Source: Bifidobacterium thermophilum
Lineage (GTDB): Bacteria > Actinomycetota > Actinomycetes > Actinomycetales > Bifidobacteriaceae
DNA length: 64,000 nt
Assembly: GCA_000741495.1 (NCBI GenBank)
Contig: JGZV01000003.1
Coordinates: forward strand, 62,001 to 126,000
Reading direction: 5' to 3'
The notes beneath the pieces are model-generated. The model was not told the DNA's origin. It ran no database searches and worked only from the letters and a program-made list of their open reading frames with translations. Both the position numbers and the translations under genes were made by a program. Within the stretch, counting starts at the first letter, position 1, and each line of letters begins with the position of its first letter. Shown in pieces: positions 17,541 to 26,719 of the stretch.

Positions 17541-20500
17541 ATGCGCACTGGTCGATATTCGGCTGATGCCGGCGAAGAGAATCACTCATCGCCTCGGTCG
17601 TCCACGATCGCAGGCCACGGCATGTTCAGAAAACTTGCCGCAGGCGTGCTCGCCGTGGCTACGATGTTCGGCGGCATGGCACTCGGCAGCACGACCGCAT
17701 CCGCGGCCACCAGCAGCCGGGACAGCTACACGGACACGCTGGGCAACGCGGACTTCGAGGCCGCACGTTCCCAGTACGGTCTGACCAAGGACATGAAGAA
17801 CGGCGCGATTCTCCACGCGTGGATGTGGTCGTTCAACACCATCAAGAACAACATGAAGGCGATCGCCGAGGCGGGCTACACGTCGGTTCAGACCGAGCCG
17901 ATGAGCGCCATCAAGACGAACCCTGCCAATGGCAAGAAGTTCACGGAGAACTGGTACTACGTCTACCAGCCGACGGACACGACCATCGGCAACTTCGTGG
18001 TCGGTACCGAACAAGACCTCAAGGATATGTGCGCCGAAGCCCACAAGTACGGCGTGCGTATCATCGTTGACGTGGTCGCCAACCACTTCACGTCCGACTG
18101 GAACGCAATTGGCGGCGACTGGAAGGATACCAGCCTGTTCCACTCGCGTACCAACTGCCCGGGCAACGCCGGCGACAAGATCGACTACAGCAACCGCTGG
18201 CAGGTGACGCATTGCCATCTGCTCGGCCTGTGGGATATCAACACGGAGAACCAGACTGCAGCCAACAAGATGAAGGACTTCCTCGTCGAGGCGGTCAATG
18301 ACGGCGTCGACGGCTTCCGCTTCGATGCGGCCAAGCACGTCGAGCTTCCTGACGAGTTCTCGCAGCATTCCGTGTATTGGGAGACCATTTTGAAGAATGG
18401 TGCCCAGTACCAGTACGGCGAGGTGCTCCAAGGCGACAGCAGCCTGAGCTATACGGGCTACACCAACATGTTCACCCAGTACTCCTCCGATGGCGGCGGC
18501 GCCACGGCTTCCGACTACGGCAAGACCGTACGTGCGGCCATCAAGAGCAGCAGCCTGAGCGCCAGTAACCTGTCGAGCCTGCGTAACGGCGGCGCGAAGG
18601 ATGACCAGCTGGTCACCTGGGTCGAATCGCATGATAACTATGCGAACGGCGACAAGGAATCCACCGGTCTCAACGATTACCAGCTGCGTATGGGCTGGGC
18701 CATCGTCGGTTCCCGTGCCGGCGGCGCCCCGCTGTACTTCAACCGCCCGGTCGGATCCGGCGGCAACAACGCACAGTTCGCCGAGCAGTCTCAGCTTGGC
18801 GATGCCGGCGACAACATGTGGAAGGACAAGGCCGTGGTCGCGGTCAACCACTTCCGCAACAAGATGAACGGCAACAGCGAGTACCTGCGCAACTGCCAGA
18901 GCCAGAACTCCTGCCTCATGGTCGAGCGCTACGCCAAGGACGGCAAAGCCGATGACGATGGTGTGGTCATCGCCAACATGGGCGGCGACGTCAACCTCGC
19001 CGGTTCGGACACCACCCTTGACAACGGCACCTACACCGACCAGGTTAACGGCGGCACTATCACCGTCTCCGGCGGCAAAATCACTGCCGGCACCGCCAAG
19101 GGCGGCGCAGTGAGCGCCTTCTACGATGCCAACGCCGAGGTCGGCACGGTCGAGACTGTCACCGCGAGCCCGGAGAGCAAGTCCTTCTCCACCGACACGA
19201 TGACCGTGACCCTGCACACCCGCAACGCGTCCGGCGCCACCTACACCACTTCCGAAGGCAAGTCCGGCTCCTTCAAGGACGGTGACACCATCGAGGTCGG
19301 CGGCAGCAGCAAGATCGGCGATTCCATCACCGTGACGGTGAAAGCCAAGGGCAGCACCACGGGCAAGGAACTGACGAACACCTACACGTATTCGAAGGTC
19401 GCCACGCCGGTGCAGAACCTCGCCAGCTACTATTCGACCAACAAGGCCGGGTACGGCGGCAAGAAAACCATCACCGTCGACGGTGACGTCTCCGACTGGG
19501 ACAGCTCGATGATTGTCGCGCAGGGCACCGCCAACGACGACCCGCGCGTGTATCGTCCGAACTCGATGTACGAGGTCCCGATCGATCTGTACACCCTGTA
19601 CGCCGCGTATGACGACAACAACGTGTACCTCATGTGGGAAATGACGAACGTCCAGGACGTGGTCGCGCCGAACGACAACTATCCGCTGTCGCAGGGCACG
19701 CTCTACGAGACCATGAACCTCCCGTTCTTCATCGCCTTCAGCACCGGACAGTCCGACACCATCGGCAAGAGCGCCCAGCTCACCACCGGTGGCACCCTGT
19801 GGGATTCCGGCCTGACCTGGCAGGAGAAGCTCAACCGCATCGTCACCATCTCCACCAACGGCGCCAACGGCCCGTTTGTGTACAGCGGTGACAGCACCGG
19901 CCTGAACGCCAATGCAATCTACGGCCCGAAGGCCAATGCGAAGACGAACACCCAGCTCGCATCCAGCATCAAGTTCAAGTGGGGCAAGGGCATTCTCAGC
20001 AAGAACGTCTACGGCATCGACGGCGGCTACGGCACCAACAACGGCCGTGTCATCGGCGATATGACCAACGAGAACGCCAAGTGGGTCGACTTCAACACCA
20101 AGGGCCACAACTCCAGCACCATGGACTTCCACTATGAGATGTCCATCCCGCTGAGCGAGCTCGGCACCGATGCCGCGACCGTCGCCAAGAGCGGCCTCGG
20201 CGTGCAGCTGGTGGCGACCATGGGCAAGTCCGGCATGGACTCCCTGCCGTATGACCTCACCGAGAACGACAACGCCGACAAGGATGATTCCGCCGGTTCC
20301 CAGGAGAACAACAGCTTCGAGAAGTCCGACGAGGACAACTTCACTGTTCCGTTCGCCCGCATTGGTGCCAAGGACTCCGGTTCCACCGGCGGTTCCGGCA
20401 GCGGTGGCTCCACCACGGTTCCGGTGTCTTCAGTTGCGATTTCCGGGGATGGTGTGTCCAACGGTGCGCTGTCGCTGGCCAAGGGCAAGTCGGTGCAGTT

Positions 20501-22550
20501 GTCGGCTGCGGTGAGCCCGTCGAACGCGACCAATAAGACGGTGACGTGGAGTTCGTCTGACGCGTCGGTCGCTTCGGTGACGGGTACGGGCAATGTGACG
20601 GCCGTGAAGGCCGGCACGGCCACGATCACCGCGACCGCGGGCGGCAAGAGCACCAGCATCACCGTAACCGTGACCGATTCCGGTTCCGGTGGTGGTTCTC
20701 AGGGTGGTGGCACGACCACATCCTCGAACTACCTGTATGTCAAGAAGCCTTCCGGCTGGAACAGCGTGTATGCCTACATCTACAACGGTGACGGCTCCTC
20801 TGCCACAAGCAACGCGAAGTGGCCGGGCGAGGCGATGACCGCGATGACCACGGCAGACAGCTGCGCCTCCGCTGGTACCTACCGCATCGAGGTTCCTGAT
20901 CTGGGTACGGGCACGTACCGTGTGATCTTCTCTGACAACGGTAGCAACTCCAACCGCTACCCGGCCAACATGGCTCCGGGCCTCGAGTTCACTCGCGGCA
21001 CGGCAGCCCAGTGGGACGGCTCGTCCACCACACTGTCCGCAGTGACTTGCAAGACGCCTGATGTTCCGGTGTCGTCGGTTGTGGTTTCGGGTTCTGGTGT
21101 GTCGAATGGCAAGCTGTCGCTGGTCAAGGGCAAGTCGGCCCAGCTGTCGGCGACTGTCAATCCGTCGAATGCGACGAGCAGGACGGTGACGTGGAGCTCG
21201 TCTGATGCGTCGGTGGCGGCGGTGACGGGTACTGGTTATGTGGCTGCCGTGAAGGCGGGCACGGCCACGATCACCGCCTCGGCTGGCGGCAAGAGCGCCA
21301 GCGTGAAGGTGACGGTCACGGAGCCGTCGGTTGCGAAGCGGCCGATGGATGTGTGGTATAAGCCTGCGTCTTCGGTGTCGGCTGTTCGTGTGTGGTATCG
21401 TCTGCTGTCGAGCGATACGACGGGCTTTGTCGATCTGAAGCCGGCGTGTGACGGGTTCTATCGTGGTTCGATCCCGGATACGAAGGGTGAGAAGGTCAAG
21501 CTGGTTGTTGATCTGAGTGCCGGTTCGTATAAGTGGGACGCGAAGGGCAAGGACGGTTACCGGGCGTCGGGTTCGGCGGTGACGCTTGCGTATGGGAATG
21601 TGTATTCCGCGGCCCATGCGTGCGCGGCCACGACCACGGTTCCCGTCACCTCCGTCGCGATCTCGGGTTCGGGCGTGTCCGGCGGCAAGCTGTCGCTCGC
21701 CAAGGGCAAGTCGGCCCAGCTGACTGCGACCGTCAGTCCGTCGAATGCGACGAGCAGGACGGTGACGTGGAGTTCGTCTGACGCGTCGGTCGCCTCGGTG
21801 ACCGGTACGGGTTACGTGGCTGCCGTGAAGGCGGGTACGGCCACGATTACCGCGACCGCGGGCGGCAAGAGCGCCCGGATCACTGTGACTGTGACGGCTC
21901 CGTCTACCAGTGGGCTTGTTCTCGTCGGTTTCGACGACGGTGACACGACCACGACGAGCTGGAAGTACAGCCGTCAGTTCACCGCGCGCGAAGCGGATGG
22001 TAGTGATTTCAAGTCTGTCTCCTGGACCTTGTCTGACACGAACGCATTCGTGTTCACCGACTGGGATGACGGCGCCATGGGCACTGAATCCACCAGCAAG
22101 ACCGCTACGGGTCGTTCCGCCATTGTCGAAGGCAAGTACGATGCAGGAACCACCACGCTGACTGTGAAAGCGACTCGCGCCGACGGCACCGTGCTCACTG
22201 CCCAGAAGACCCTGGTCAATCTCGGCAGCGGTACTTGGGACAACAGCTACTGGTATCCTGCTGATTCCTTGTCTCTGTCCGGCAACGGTTTGACCGGCAC
22301 CCCGGACAATGCAAATGATGACGGTGTCTGCACGATGACCATCAACGCTGGAACCTCCATGCAGATCACCACCAGTGTCACTCCGGCGAAAGCCAACCAG
22401 CATGCCATCTGGTACAGGCTGACCGGCGAAGACAAAGATATCGCGACCATCGATGCGGACGGTACCGTGTACGCGCACAAGGCTGGCACCATCAAGTATC
22501 GTGCCTACACGCCGTCGCGTTCAGTGCTGCTCACCATCACGGTGAAGTAA
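17541..22550 (+). CDS. Secreted multidomain alpha-amylase (GH13 with CBM74, CBM26, CBM25 and Ig-like domains), resistant-starch type
   Basis: 1669 residues from ATG 17541. A signal peptide ends near AATTASA-like residues ~52-56. The GH13 catalytic domain spans ~84-540: VDVVANH (region I), GFRFDAAKH with nucleophile Asp262, GEVLQG with acid Glu294 and ESHDNY with Asp365. A large domain at ~620-943, beginning near VDGDVSDWD, matches my recollection of CBM74, a granular-starch-binding module. Then come a Big2 Ig-like domain (~961-1047), CBM26 (~1064-1170), Big2 (~1175-1260), CBM25-like (~1266-1363), Big2 (~1367-1452), an unassigned module (~1459-1562) and a divergent Ig-like end. The three Big2 copies are nearly identical in DNA. 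No sortase motif is seen, so the enzyme is probably released or held by its binding domains. It should hydrolyse raw or resistant starch outside the cell. Confidence 0.92.
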   Translation: MRTGRYSADAGEENHSSPRSSTIAGHGMFRKLAAGVLAVATMFGGMALGSTTASAATSSRDSYTDTLGNADFEAARSQYGLTKDMKNGAILHAWMWSFNTIKNNMKAIAEAGYTSVQTEPMSAIKTNPANGKKFTENWYYVYQPTDTTIGNFVVGTEQDLKDMCAEAHKYGVRIIVDVVANHFTSDWNAIGGDWKDTSLFHSRTNCPGNAGDKIDYSNRWQVTHCHLLGLWDINTENQTAANKMKDFLVEAVNDGVDGFRFDAAKHVELPDEFSQHSVYWETILKNGAQYQYGEVLQGDSSLSYTGYTNMFTQYSSDGGGATASDYGKTVRAAIKSSSLSASNLSSLRNGGAKDDQLVTWVESHDNYANGDKESTGLNDYQLRMGWAIVGSRAGGAPLYFNRPVGSGGNNAQFAEQSQLGDAGDNMWKDKAVVAVNHFRNKMNGNSEYLRNCQSQNSCLMVERYAKDGKADDDGVVIANMGGDVNLAGSDTTLDNGTYTDQVNGGTITVSGGKITAGTAKGGAVSAFYDANAEVGTVETVTASPESKSFSTDTMTVTLHTRNASGATYTTSEGKSGSFKDGDTIEVGGSSKIGDSITVTVKAKGSTTGKELTNTYTYSKVATPVQNLASYYSTNKAGYGGKKTITVDGDVSDWDSSMIVAQGTANDDPRVYRPNSMYEVPIDLYTLYAAYDDNNVYLMWEMTNVQDVVAPNDNYPLSQGTLYETMNLPFFIAFSTGQSDTIGKSAQLTTGGTLWDSGLTWQEKLNRIVTISTNGANGPFVYSGDSTGLNANAIYGPKANAKTNTQLASSIKFKWGKGILSKNVYGIDGGYGTNNGRVIGDMTNENAKWVDFNTKGHNSSTMDFHYEMSIPLSELGTDAATVAKSGLGVQLVATMGKSGMDSLPYDLTENDNADKDDSAGSQENNSFEKSDEDNFTVPFARIGAKDSGSTGGSGSGGSTTVPVSSVAISGDGVSNGALSLAKGKSVQLSAAVSPSNATNKTVTWSSSDASVASVTGTGNVTAVKAGTATITATAGGKSTSITVTVTDSGSGGGSQGGGTTTSSNYLYVKKPSGWNSVYAYIYNGDGSSATSNAKWPGEAMTAMTTADSCASAGTYRIEVPDLGTGTYRVIFSDNGSNSNRYPANMAPGLEFTRGTAAQWDGSSTTLSAVTCKTPDVPVSSVVVSGSGVSNGKLSLVKGKSAQLSATVNPSNATSRTVTWSSSDASVAAVTGTGYVAAVKAGTATITASAGGKSASVKVTVTEPSVAKRPMDVWYKPASSVSAVRVWYRLLSSDTTGFVDLKPACDGFYRGSIPDTKGEKVKLVVDLSAGSYKWDAKGKDGYRASGSAVTLAYGNVYSAAHACAATTTVPVTSVAISGSGVSGGKLSLAKGKSAQLTATVSPSNATSRTVTWSSSDASVASVTGTGYVAAVKAGTATITATAGGKSARITVTVTAPSTSGLVLVGFDDGDTTTTSWKYSRQFTAREADGSDFKSVSWTLSDTNAFVFTDWDDGAMGTESTSKTATGRSAIVEGKYDAGTTTLTVKATRADGTVLTAQKTLVNLGSGTWDNSYWYPADSLSLSGNGLTGTPDNANDDGVCTMTINAGTSMQITTSVTPAKANQHAIWYRLTGEDKDIATIDADGTVYAHKAGTIKYRAYTPSRSVLLTITVK

Positions 22551-22598
22551 CAGCAACGCGGCCAATGACATCATGTGAAACCCTCGCATGATGCCCCG

Positions 22599-22626
22599 AG
22601 GGGCGGCCCACAACAGGGTCGCCCCT
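22599..22626. terminator. Hairpin terminator after amylase
   Basis: AGGGGCGGCCC (22599-22609) pairs with GGGTCGCCCCT (22616-22626) with one mismatch; CCTTTC follows. It lies ~50 bp after the amylase stop and rules out starting the next gene upstream of it. Confidence 0.6.
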
Positions 22627-22715
22627 CCTTTCACCTCCCGTCCCTCGCTCCCTTTCCGCTCCATACCATCCCGATTCCCAAGACAACGTCGTCCGGACCA
22701 TACCAGAGAACCACC

Positions 22716-25208
22716 ATGACACGCACACACGCTCGTCCCACCCTGCTCGCTACCGGGCTCGCCGCGCTCCTATCCGCAGCCCTCATTGCCGTAGTACCCG
22801 GTTATGCCGCGCAATCCGCGGCGGCCGCATCATCAACCAGCGCCGAACAGACCGCTGCCAAACAACTGGCCGAACAGCTGAGCGAAGCATACTCGCGTGT
22901 GAGCATCGTGCGTAACGGGGATGTCGTCACCCTCAATGATCCCGATCGGAGCCAAGATGCCGGCGCGTCAACACGCCAGCGCCGACGTATGGCGCCGCGC
23001 GTCTCGCTGCCAGGCCAATACCAGGCGCCCGTCACCAGCGTCAAAGACCAAGGCGGCTACCCCATCTGCTGGGCGTTCGGAGCAACATCAGCCGTCGAAT
23101 CGAACGTACTGCGCAAAACCCAAGGCACCGCGCAGCCGAACGGCAACAGCGCCGGCAGCGCCACCGTTCTTTCTACTGGCCGCATCTCGCCGAACGTGTC
23201 CTCCACGCTGCCTGACTACTCCGAAGCGAACCTTGTCTATTCGGTATTCAACACGTACACCGGGAAAAACGACGCGTTCTCCCTCAACTTCGGCGGGGTT
23301 GGCAACGCCTATACGAAATACCACGGGTACGATAACGGCGGCAACTGGGGAGAAACCGCGGCGACCCTCGCCGGATGGTATGGTGAAACCGACGAAGCCC
23401 TCAACCCATACCAAACCACATTCAGCGTCGCCAACGCCGACACCATGTACCAGCGCGGCGCCAGCACCAGCGGACAATCCCAGCTGCACATCTCGGACGT
23501 CGAACAGTTGCCGTCACCCTACAGCGTCGACTCATCCTGGCAAACCATCCCAGACGCGAGCAAACGCAACACCATCAAACAAGCCATCTACAATGAAGGC
23601 GCTTTGGAGGCAAGCCTATACATCCAACAGGGCGGGAAAGGCCAGATCTCCTCAAATGTGCGCAACGCCCGAGTCATTTCGACCGCTGACGGCACGGCAA
23701 CCGTCAACGCGACCAACGACCAAAGCAAATTCACCAACCAGTTCGCCATCCACGCCAGCTCCTTCGGTGGCGTCAGCAACCACATGGTCGCCCTCGCCGG
23801 ATGGGATGATACTTACAGCAGGTTCAACTTCATGGTGCCATTGCTTGACAGCAACGGCAACGCGCGCGAATACGACTCCACCATCGCCGAAGTCGTAAAA
23901 GTGACTTACACGACCGACGTGGATGACACCGTAACCCAGGACTACATCGTGCCCAAGGAAGACGGCGCATGGCTGCTGAAAAACCAGTGGGGAACATACC
24001 CCGGCGACCAAGGATTCCACTGGCTGTCGTACATGGACACCACACTGGACGACGTCGTCAGGTACCGGACGGAAGACGCTGATGTGAGCACCGCAGCCGG
24101 CAACACCGTACACGAGTACGACACCATCGACCAGTACGACGGCACCACTGCGCAATCCATCTCAACCAACTCCGAGCCCATGCCCGAAGCGAATATCTTT
24201 ACCGCCAGCCACGCGCAGCACATCAAGGCGGTCGGGTTGTGGACCATGATGGACAACACCGAAGCGACTATCGACGTGTATGTGGACGGCGACGGCAAGA
24301 TGCCGACCAGCGGCACCAAAGTAGTCGACGGGCAAGTCGCCGACCTCGCCTACACCGGCTACCACACCGTGAAACTCGACAAGCCCGTCGGACTCGCCAA
24401 AGGCCAGCGGTATGCGGTCGTGGTGACGCTCAAGCAGACCAGCGGCAAGGCTGCGAGCAACGGTACGCCCTACTACTATCTCGTGGAAGGCGGCAGCAAG
24501 GGAGCCTACAACGTGACCTCCAACGCGGGCGAAAGCTACGTGTACTACTACGGGTCGTGGGTCGACTCCACTGAGCTGCGCACCTACCTGACATCCAATT
24601 ACACGAGCGGCAACGTGCTTGTCAAAGCAATCGGCACGAGGGACATCGACGTCGAATCCGTGGATTTGAGCGGACAGGGCGCGGGGTCGCACCTGAGCAT
24701 GCATCTCGGCAGCACGTTCCCGGTTGATGCTGCGATCACGCCGACGAACGCGACCGACAAGACACTTACGTGGCGGTCAAGCGACCCGGCCGTGGCGTCC
24801 GTAGACGGCGAGGGCCGCGTGACCGCCCTGCACACCGGGAATACGACCATTACCGCGCGGGCGGCGAGCGGGGTCGAAGGGCGGCTTGACATTACTGTTG
24901 TGTACATCCCCGTGCAGAAAGTGGTGATCGGGCGAAACGATTCGGGTGGCTCGGGTGCTGGTGGGACTGCGGGTGCTGCGGGTTCTGGTGTGGCTGACTC
25001 GCTGAGCCTTGGAGACTCCATGATACTGCACGCCACTGTGACCCCGACGGACGCCACCTATCTCGACGGCATCGTGTGGGGGAGCACCAATCCCAAAGTG
25101 GTGAAAGTCGACCAAAGCGGCATCGTCACCGCTGTCGGCCGGGGCAGTGCGACCGTCACCGCGATCGTCGGGCATGTGGGCGCACTGTACCGGGTGAGTG
25201 TGGAGTAG
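22716..25208 (+). CDS. Secreted papain-like (C1) cysteine protease with lectin-like and Ig-like domains
   Basis: 830 residues from ATG 22716; an upstream in-frame GTG would place the terminator inside the gene. The signal peptide ends near YAAQSAAAAS. The protease domain has VKDQGGYPICWAFG with Cys118, HMVALAGWDD with His356 and LLKNQWGT with Asn423, the C1 catalytic set. Residues ~480-640 resemble the lectin-like module that follows C1 domains in other secreted bacterial enzymes (EANIFTASHAQHIKAVGLWT). Two Ig-like Big2 segments close the protein. Its front end is paralogous to the protein at 47319-50057, which instead ends in the three-repeat module. Targets are unknown; a hairpin terminates the gene downstream. 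Confidence 0.85.
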   Translation: MTRTHARPTLLATGLAALLSAALIAVVPGYAAQSAAAASSTSAEQTAAKQLAEQLSEAYSRVSIVRNGDVVTLNDPDRSQDAGASTRQRRRMAPRVSLPGQYQAPVTSVKDQGGYPICWAFGATSAVESNVLRKTQGTAQPNGNSAGSATVLSTGRISPNVSSTLPDYSEANLVYSVFNTYTGKNDAFSLNFGGVGNAYTKYHGYDNGGNWGETAATLAGWYGETDEALNPYQTTFSVANADTMYQRGASTSGQSQLHISDVEQLPSPYSVDSSWQTIPDASKRNTIKQAIYNEGALEASLYIQQGGKGQISSNVRNARVISTADGTATVNATNDQSKFTNQFAIHASSFGGVSNHMVALAGWDDTYSRFNFMVPLLDSNGNAREYDSTIAEVVKVTYTTDVDDTVTQDYIVPKEDGAWLLKNQWGTYPGDQGFHWLSYMDTTLDDVVRYRTEDADVSTAAGNTVHEYDTIDQYDGTTAQSISTNSEPMPEANIFTASHAQHIKAVGLWTMMDNTEATIDVYVDGDGKMPTSGTKVVDGQVADLAYTGYHTVKLDKPVGLAKGQRYAVVVTLKQTSGKAASNGTPYYYLVEGGSKGAYNVTSNAGESYVYYYGSWVDSTELRTYLTSNYTSGNVLVKAIGTRDIDVESVDLSGQGAGSHLSMHLGSTFPVDAAITPTNATDKTLTWRSSDPAVASVDGEGRVTALHTGNTTITARAASGVEGRLDITVVYIPVQKVVIGRNDSGGSGAGGTAGAAGSGVADSLSLGDSMILHATVTPTDATYLDGIVWGSTNPKVVKVDQSGIVTAVGRGSATVTAIVGHVGALYRVSVE

Positions 25209-25332
25209 GCACGCAAGTGTCGGGCTGGTGTTGCCTGTGGCGGCTGGTGTGGGCGGTGGTGCCGATGAGCCGGTCCGGAGTGGAAAGGCCGGGGGCGTCG
25301 CGAAAGCACCGCAACCGGCAGATGCACATGTA

Positions 25333-25374
25333 ACTCGGGGTTGCTGCGTGACGTGCGTCGCAGGAACCCCGAGT
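25333..25374. terminator. Hairpin terminator after cysteine protease
   Basis: ACTCGGGGTTGCTGCG (25333-25348) pairs with CGCAGGAACCCCGAGT (25359-25374) with a small internal mismatch. It lies ~125 bp after the stop. Confidence 0.5.
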
Positions 25375-25463
25375 CGGAGTCGCGTCTTGCGGTTGCTGTG
25401 GGTTTTTGGCTGTCGGAGTCCGGAGTTGCGCCGGTAGTTCCGGGTTCCTGTCTCGTCGCCGGT

Positions 25464-25868
25464 CGGGGATCCGGTGATGCGTTGGTACCTGCGGGTTGCC
25501 GTGTGGCGGTGGTGTCTGGAACGCCGAGATGACGCGGTATCTGAGGATTGGTGCATGGAAATCCTCGTCGCGACCGGCAGATGCGCTGTCATCTGAGGGT
25601 TTTTGTCGCGCCGCCGTACGGGGATCCGGTGATGTGTCGGTATCTGCGGATGGCTGTATGGCGGTGGTGTCATGAACACCGAAATGTCGTGGTATCTGCG
25701 GGTTGGTGCATGGAAATCCTTGTTGTGACCGGCAGATGCACCACCATCTGCGGGTTCCTGCCGTGTCGTCGTACGGGGATCCGACGATATGTTGGTATCT
25801 GCAGGTTGCTGTACTGCTGTGTCGCGGTGCTCCTGAGATGTGCCGGCATCTACAGATTGGTGCATTGG
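25464..25868. repeat. Tandem repeat, ~155-bp unit, about 2.6 copies, built of ~51-bp subunits
   Basis: Units begin with GGGGATCC at 25464, 25620 and 25775. Inside each, the motif GGTATCTGCGGGTTG recurs about every 51 bp (near 25487, 25537, 25585, 25643, 25693, 25745, 25796 and 25846). Each of the first two units also contains a small CAGATG...CATCTG hairpin. No reading frame is conserved across the units, so it looks non-coding. Confidence 0.75.
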
Positions 25869-26719
25869 TGTTTGTATTTGCTTAGATAGTGACGAAACTG
25901 TCCACGTCTAAGTGAACACAAACAGCATGAACCCAGCGAGAAGATCCTTGAACTGATCGATGATGCGCCACATGAGTCAACGACGTCCGGTACCACGGAC
26001 ATCAACAGACGACAAAGATGCTGCGGCCACCACCAGAATCCCCCTCCCACAATCCTGTCCACAATAACGCATGACATTGCGGTGATCCGCCCCATTGAAT
26101 CCTGGATTATAACCGGCAGCATGAATGCAATGCGTCGTCCTTTGATGCGGATGACTTCTACATCCCAGGGCGGACGGTATCCGGGACGAAGAACACAAGG
26201 CCTGGAAATCTCCTCAATTGAGGATTCCGAGTTTTGTGTTATCCGATGCCTATGGATCGCCGTCGGTGCTGGCAGCACGGTATACAATCTCGGCAATCAC
26301 TCCCATTCGATAGTTGCATGGCTCGTGTCCATGTAGTCAGCAGTAACTACATGCTCTGTTCACTTGGGGAGAGTATGATATTCGCCCGAAGAGCGACTTG
26401 TCTGACCTGCGGAAATGCAGCTCGGTTGCGTGAAAGTGACTACACAAACTGGAACAGTACCGATGGGGATGCCGGCTCAAGAGTGATGGTTCCCGAGTGA
26501 AGAGTTACCATTGTTGATTTGGGGAATACATTTTCAGACGCGCGAAGCGGCTGCATGGCTATAAATCCCATCGGGATAACAACAAAGCTTGAGCAATAAT
26601 AAGGACAATCGGATTCATAGCTTGGTGCTGAGCCGCCCAGCTTCGTTCATGTTTGACAGGACGAATTGATAAAATACGGAATACAGCTTACAACCGGTTT
26701 TGTGATAGGCGGCAATGCT
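25869..26719. other. Intergenic region, possible remnants
   Basis: About 850 bp without a gene I can support. TGAACACAAACA near 25912 recurs next to the transposase remnant at ~29817, so this may be another mobile-element scar. A 148-codon minus-strand frame (25850-26296) has no ribosome site or family resemblance. The last 150 bp are AT-richer and should hold the next gene's promoter. Confidence 0.35.

Noticed and set aside
17586-20132. 848-codon minus-strand frame inside the amylase gene
   Set aside because: It is the antisense shadow of a GC-rich gene; composition is Val/Gly/Arg/His-rich with no family motifs.
20430-22478. 682-codon minus-strand frame inside the amylase gene
   Set aside because: Arg/His-rich antisense shadow that follows the sense-strand Big2 repeats.
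22575-22715. N-terminal extension of the first cysteine protease from a GTG start
   Set aside because: It would cover the amylase terminator and displace the signal peptide from the N-terminus.
25464-25868. CRISPR array
   Set aside because: The units are degenerate and tandem without unique spacers, and no cas genes are present.
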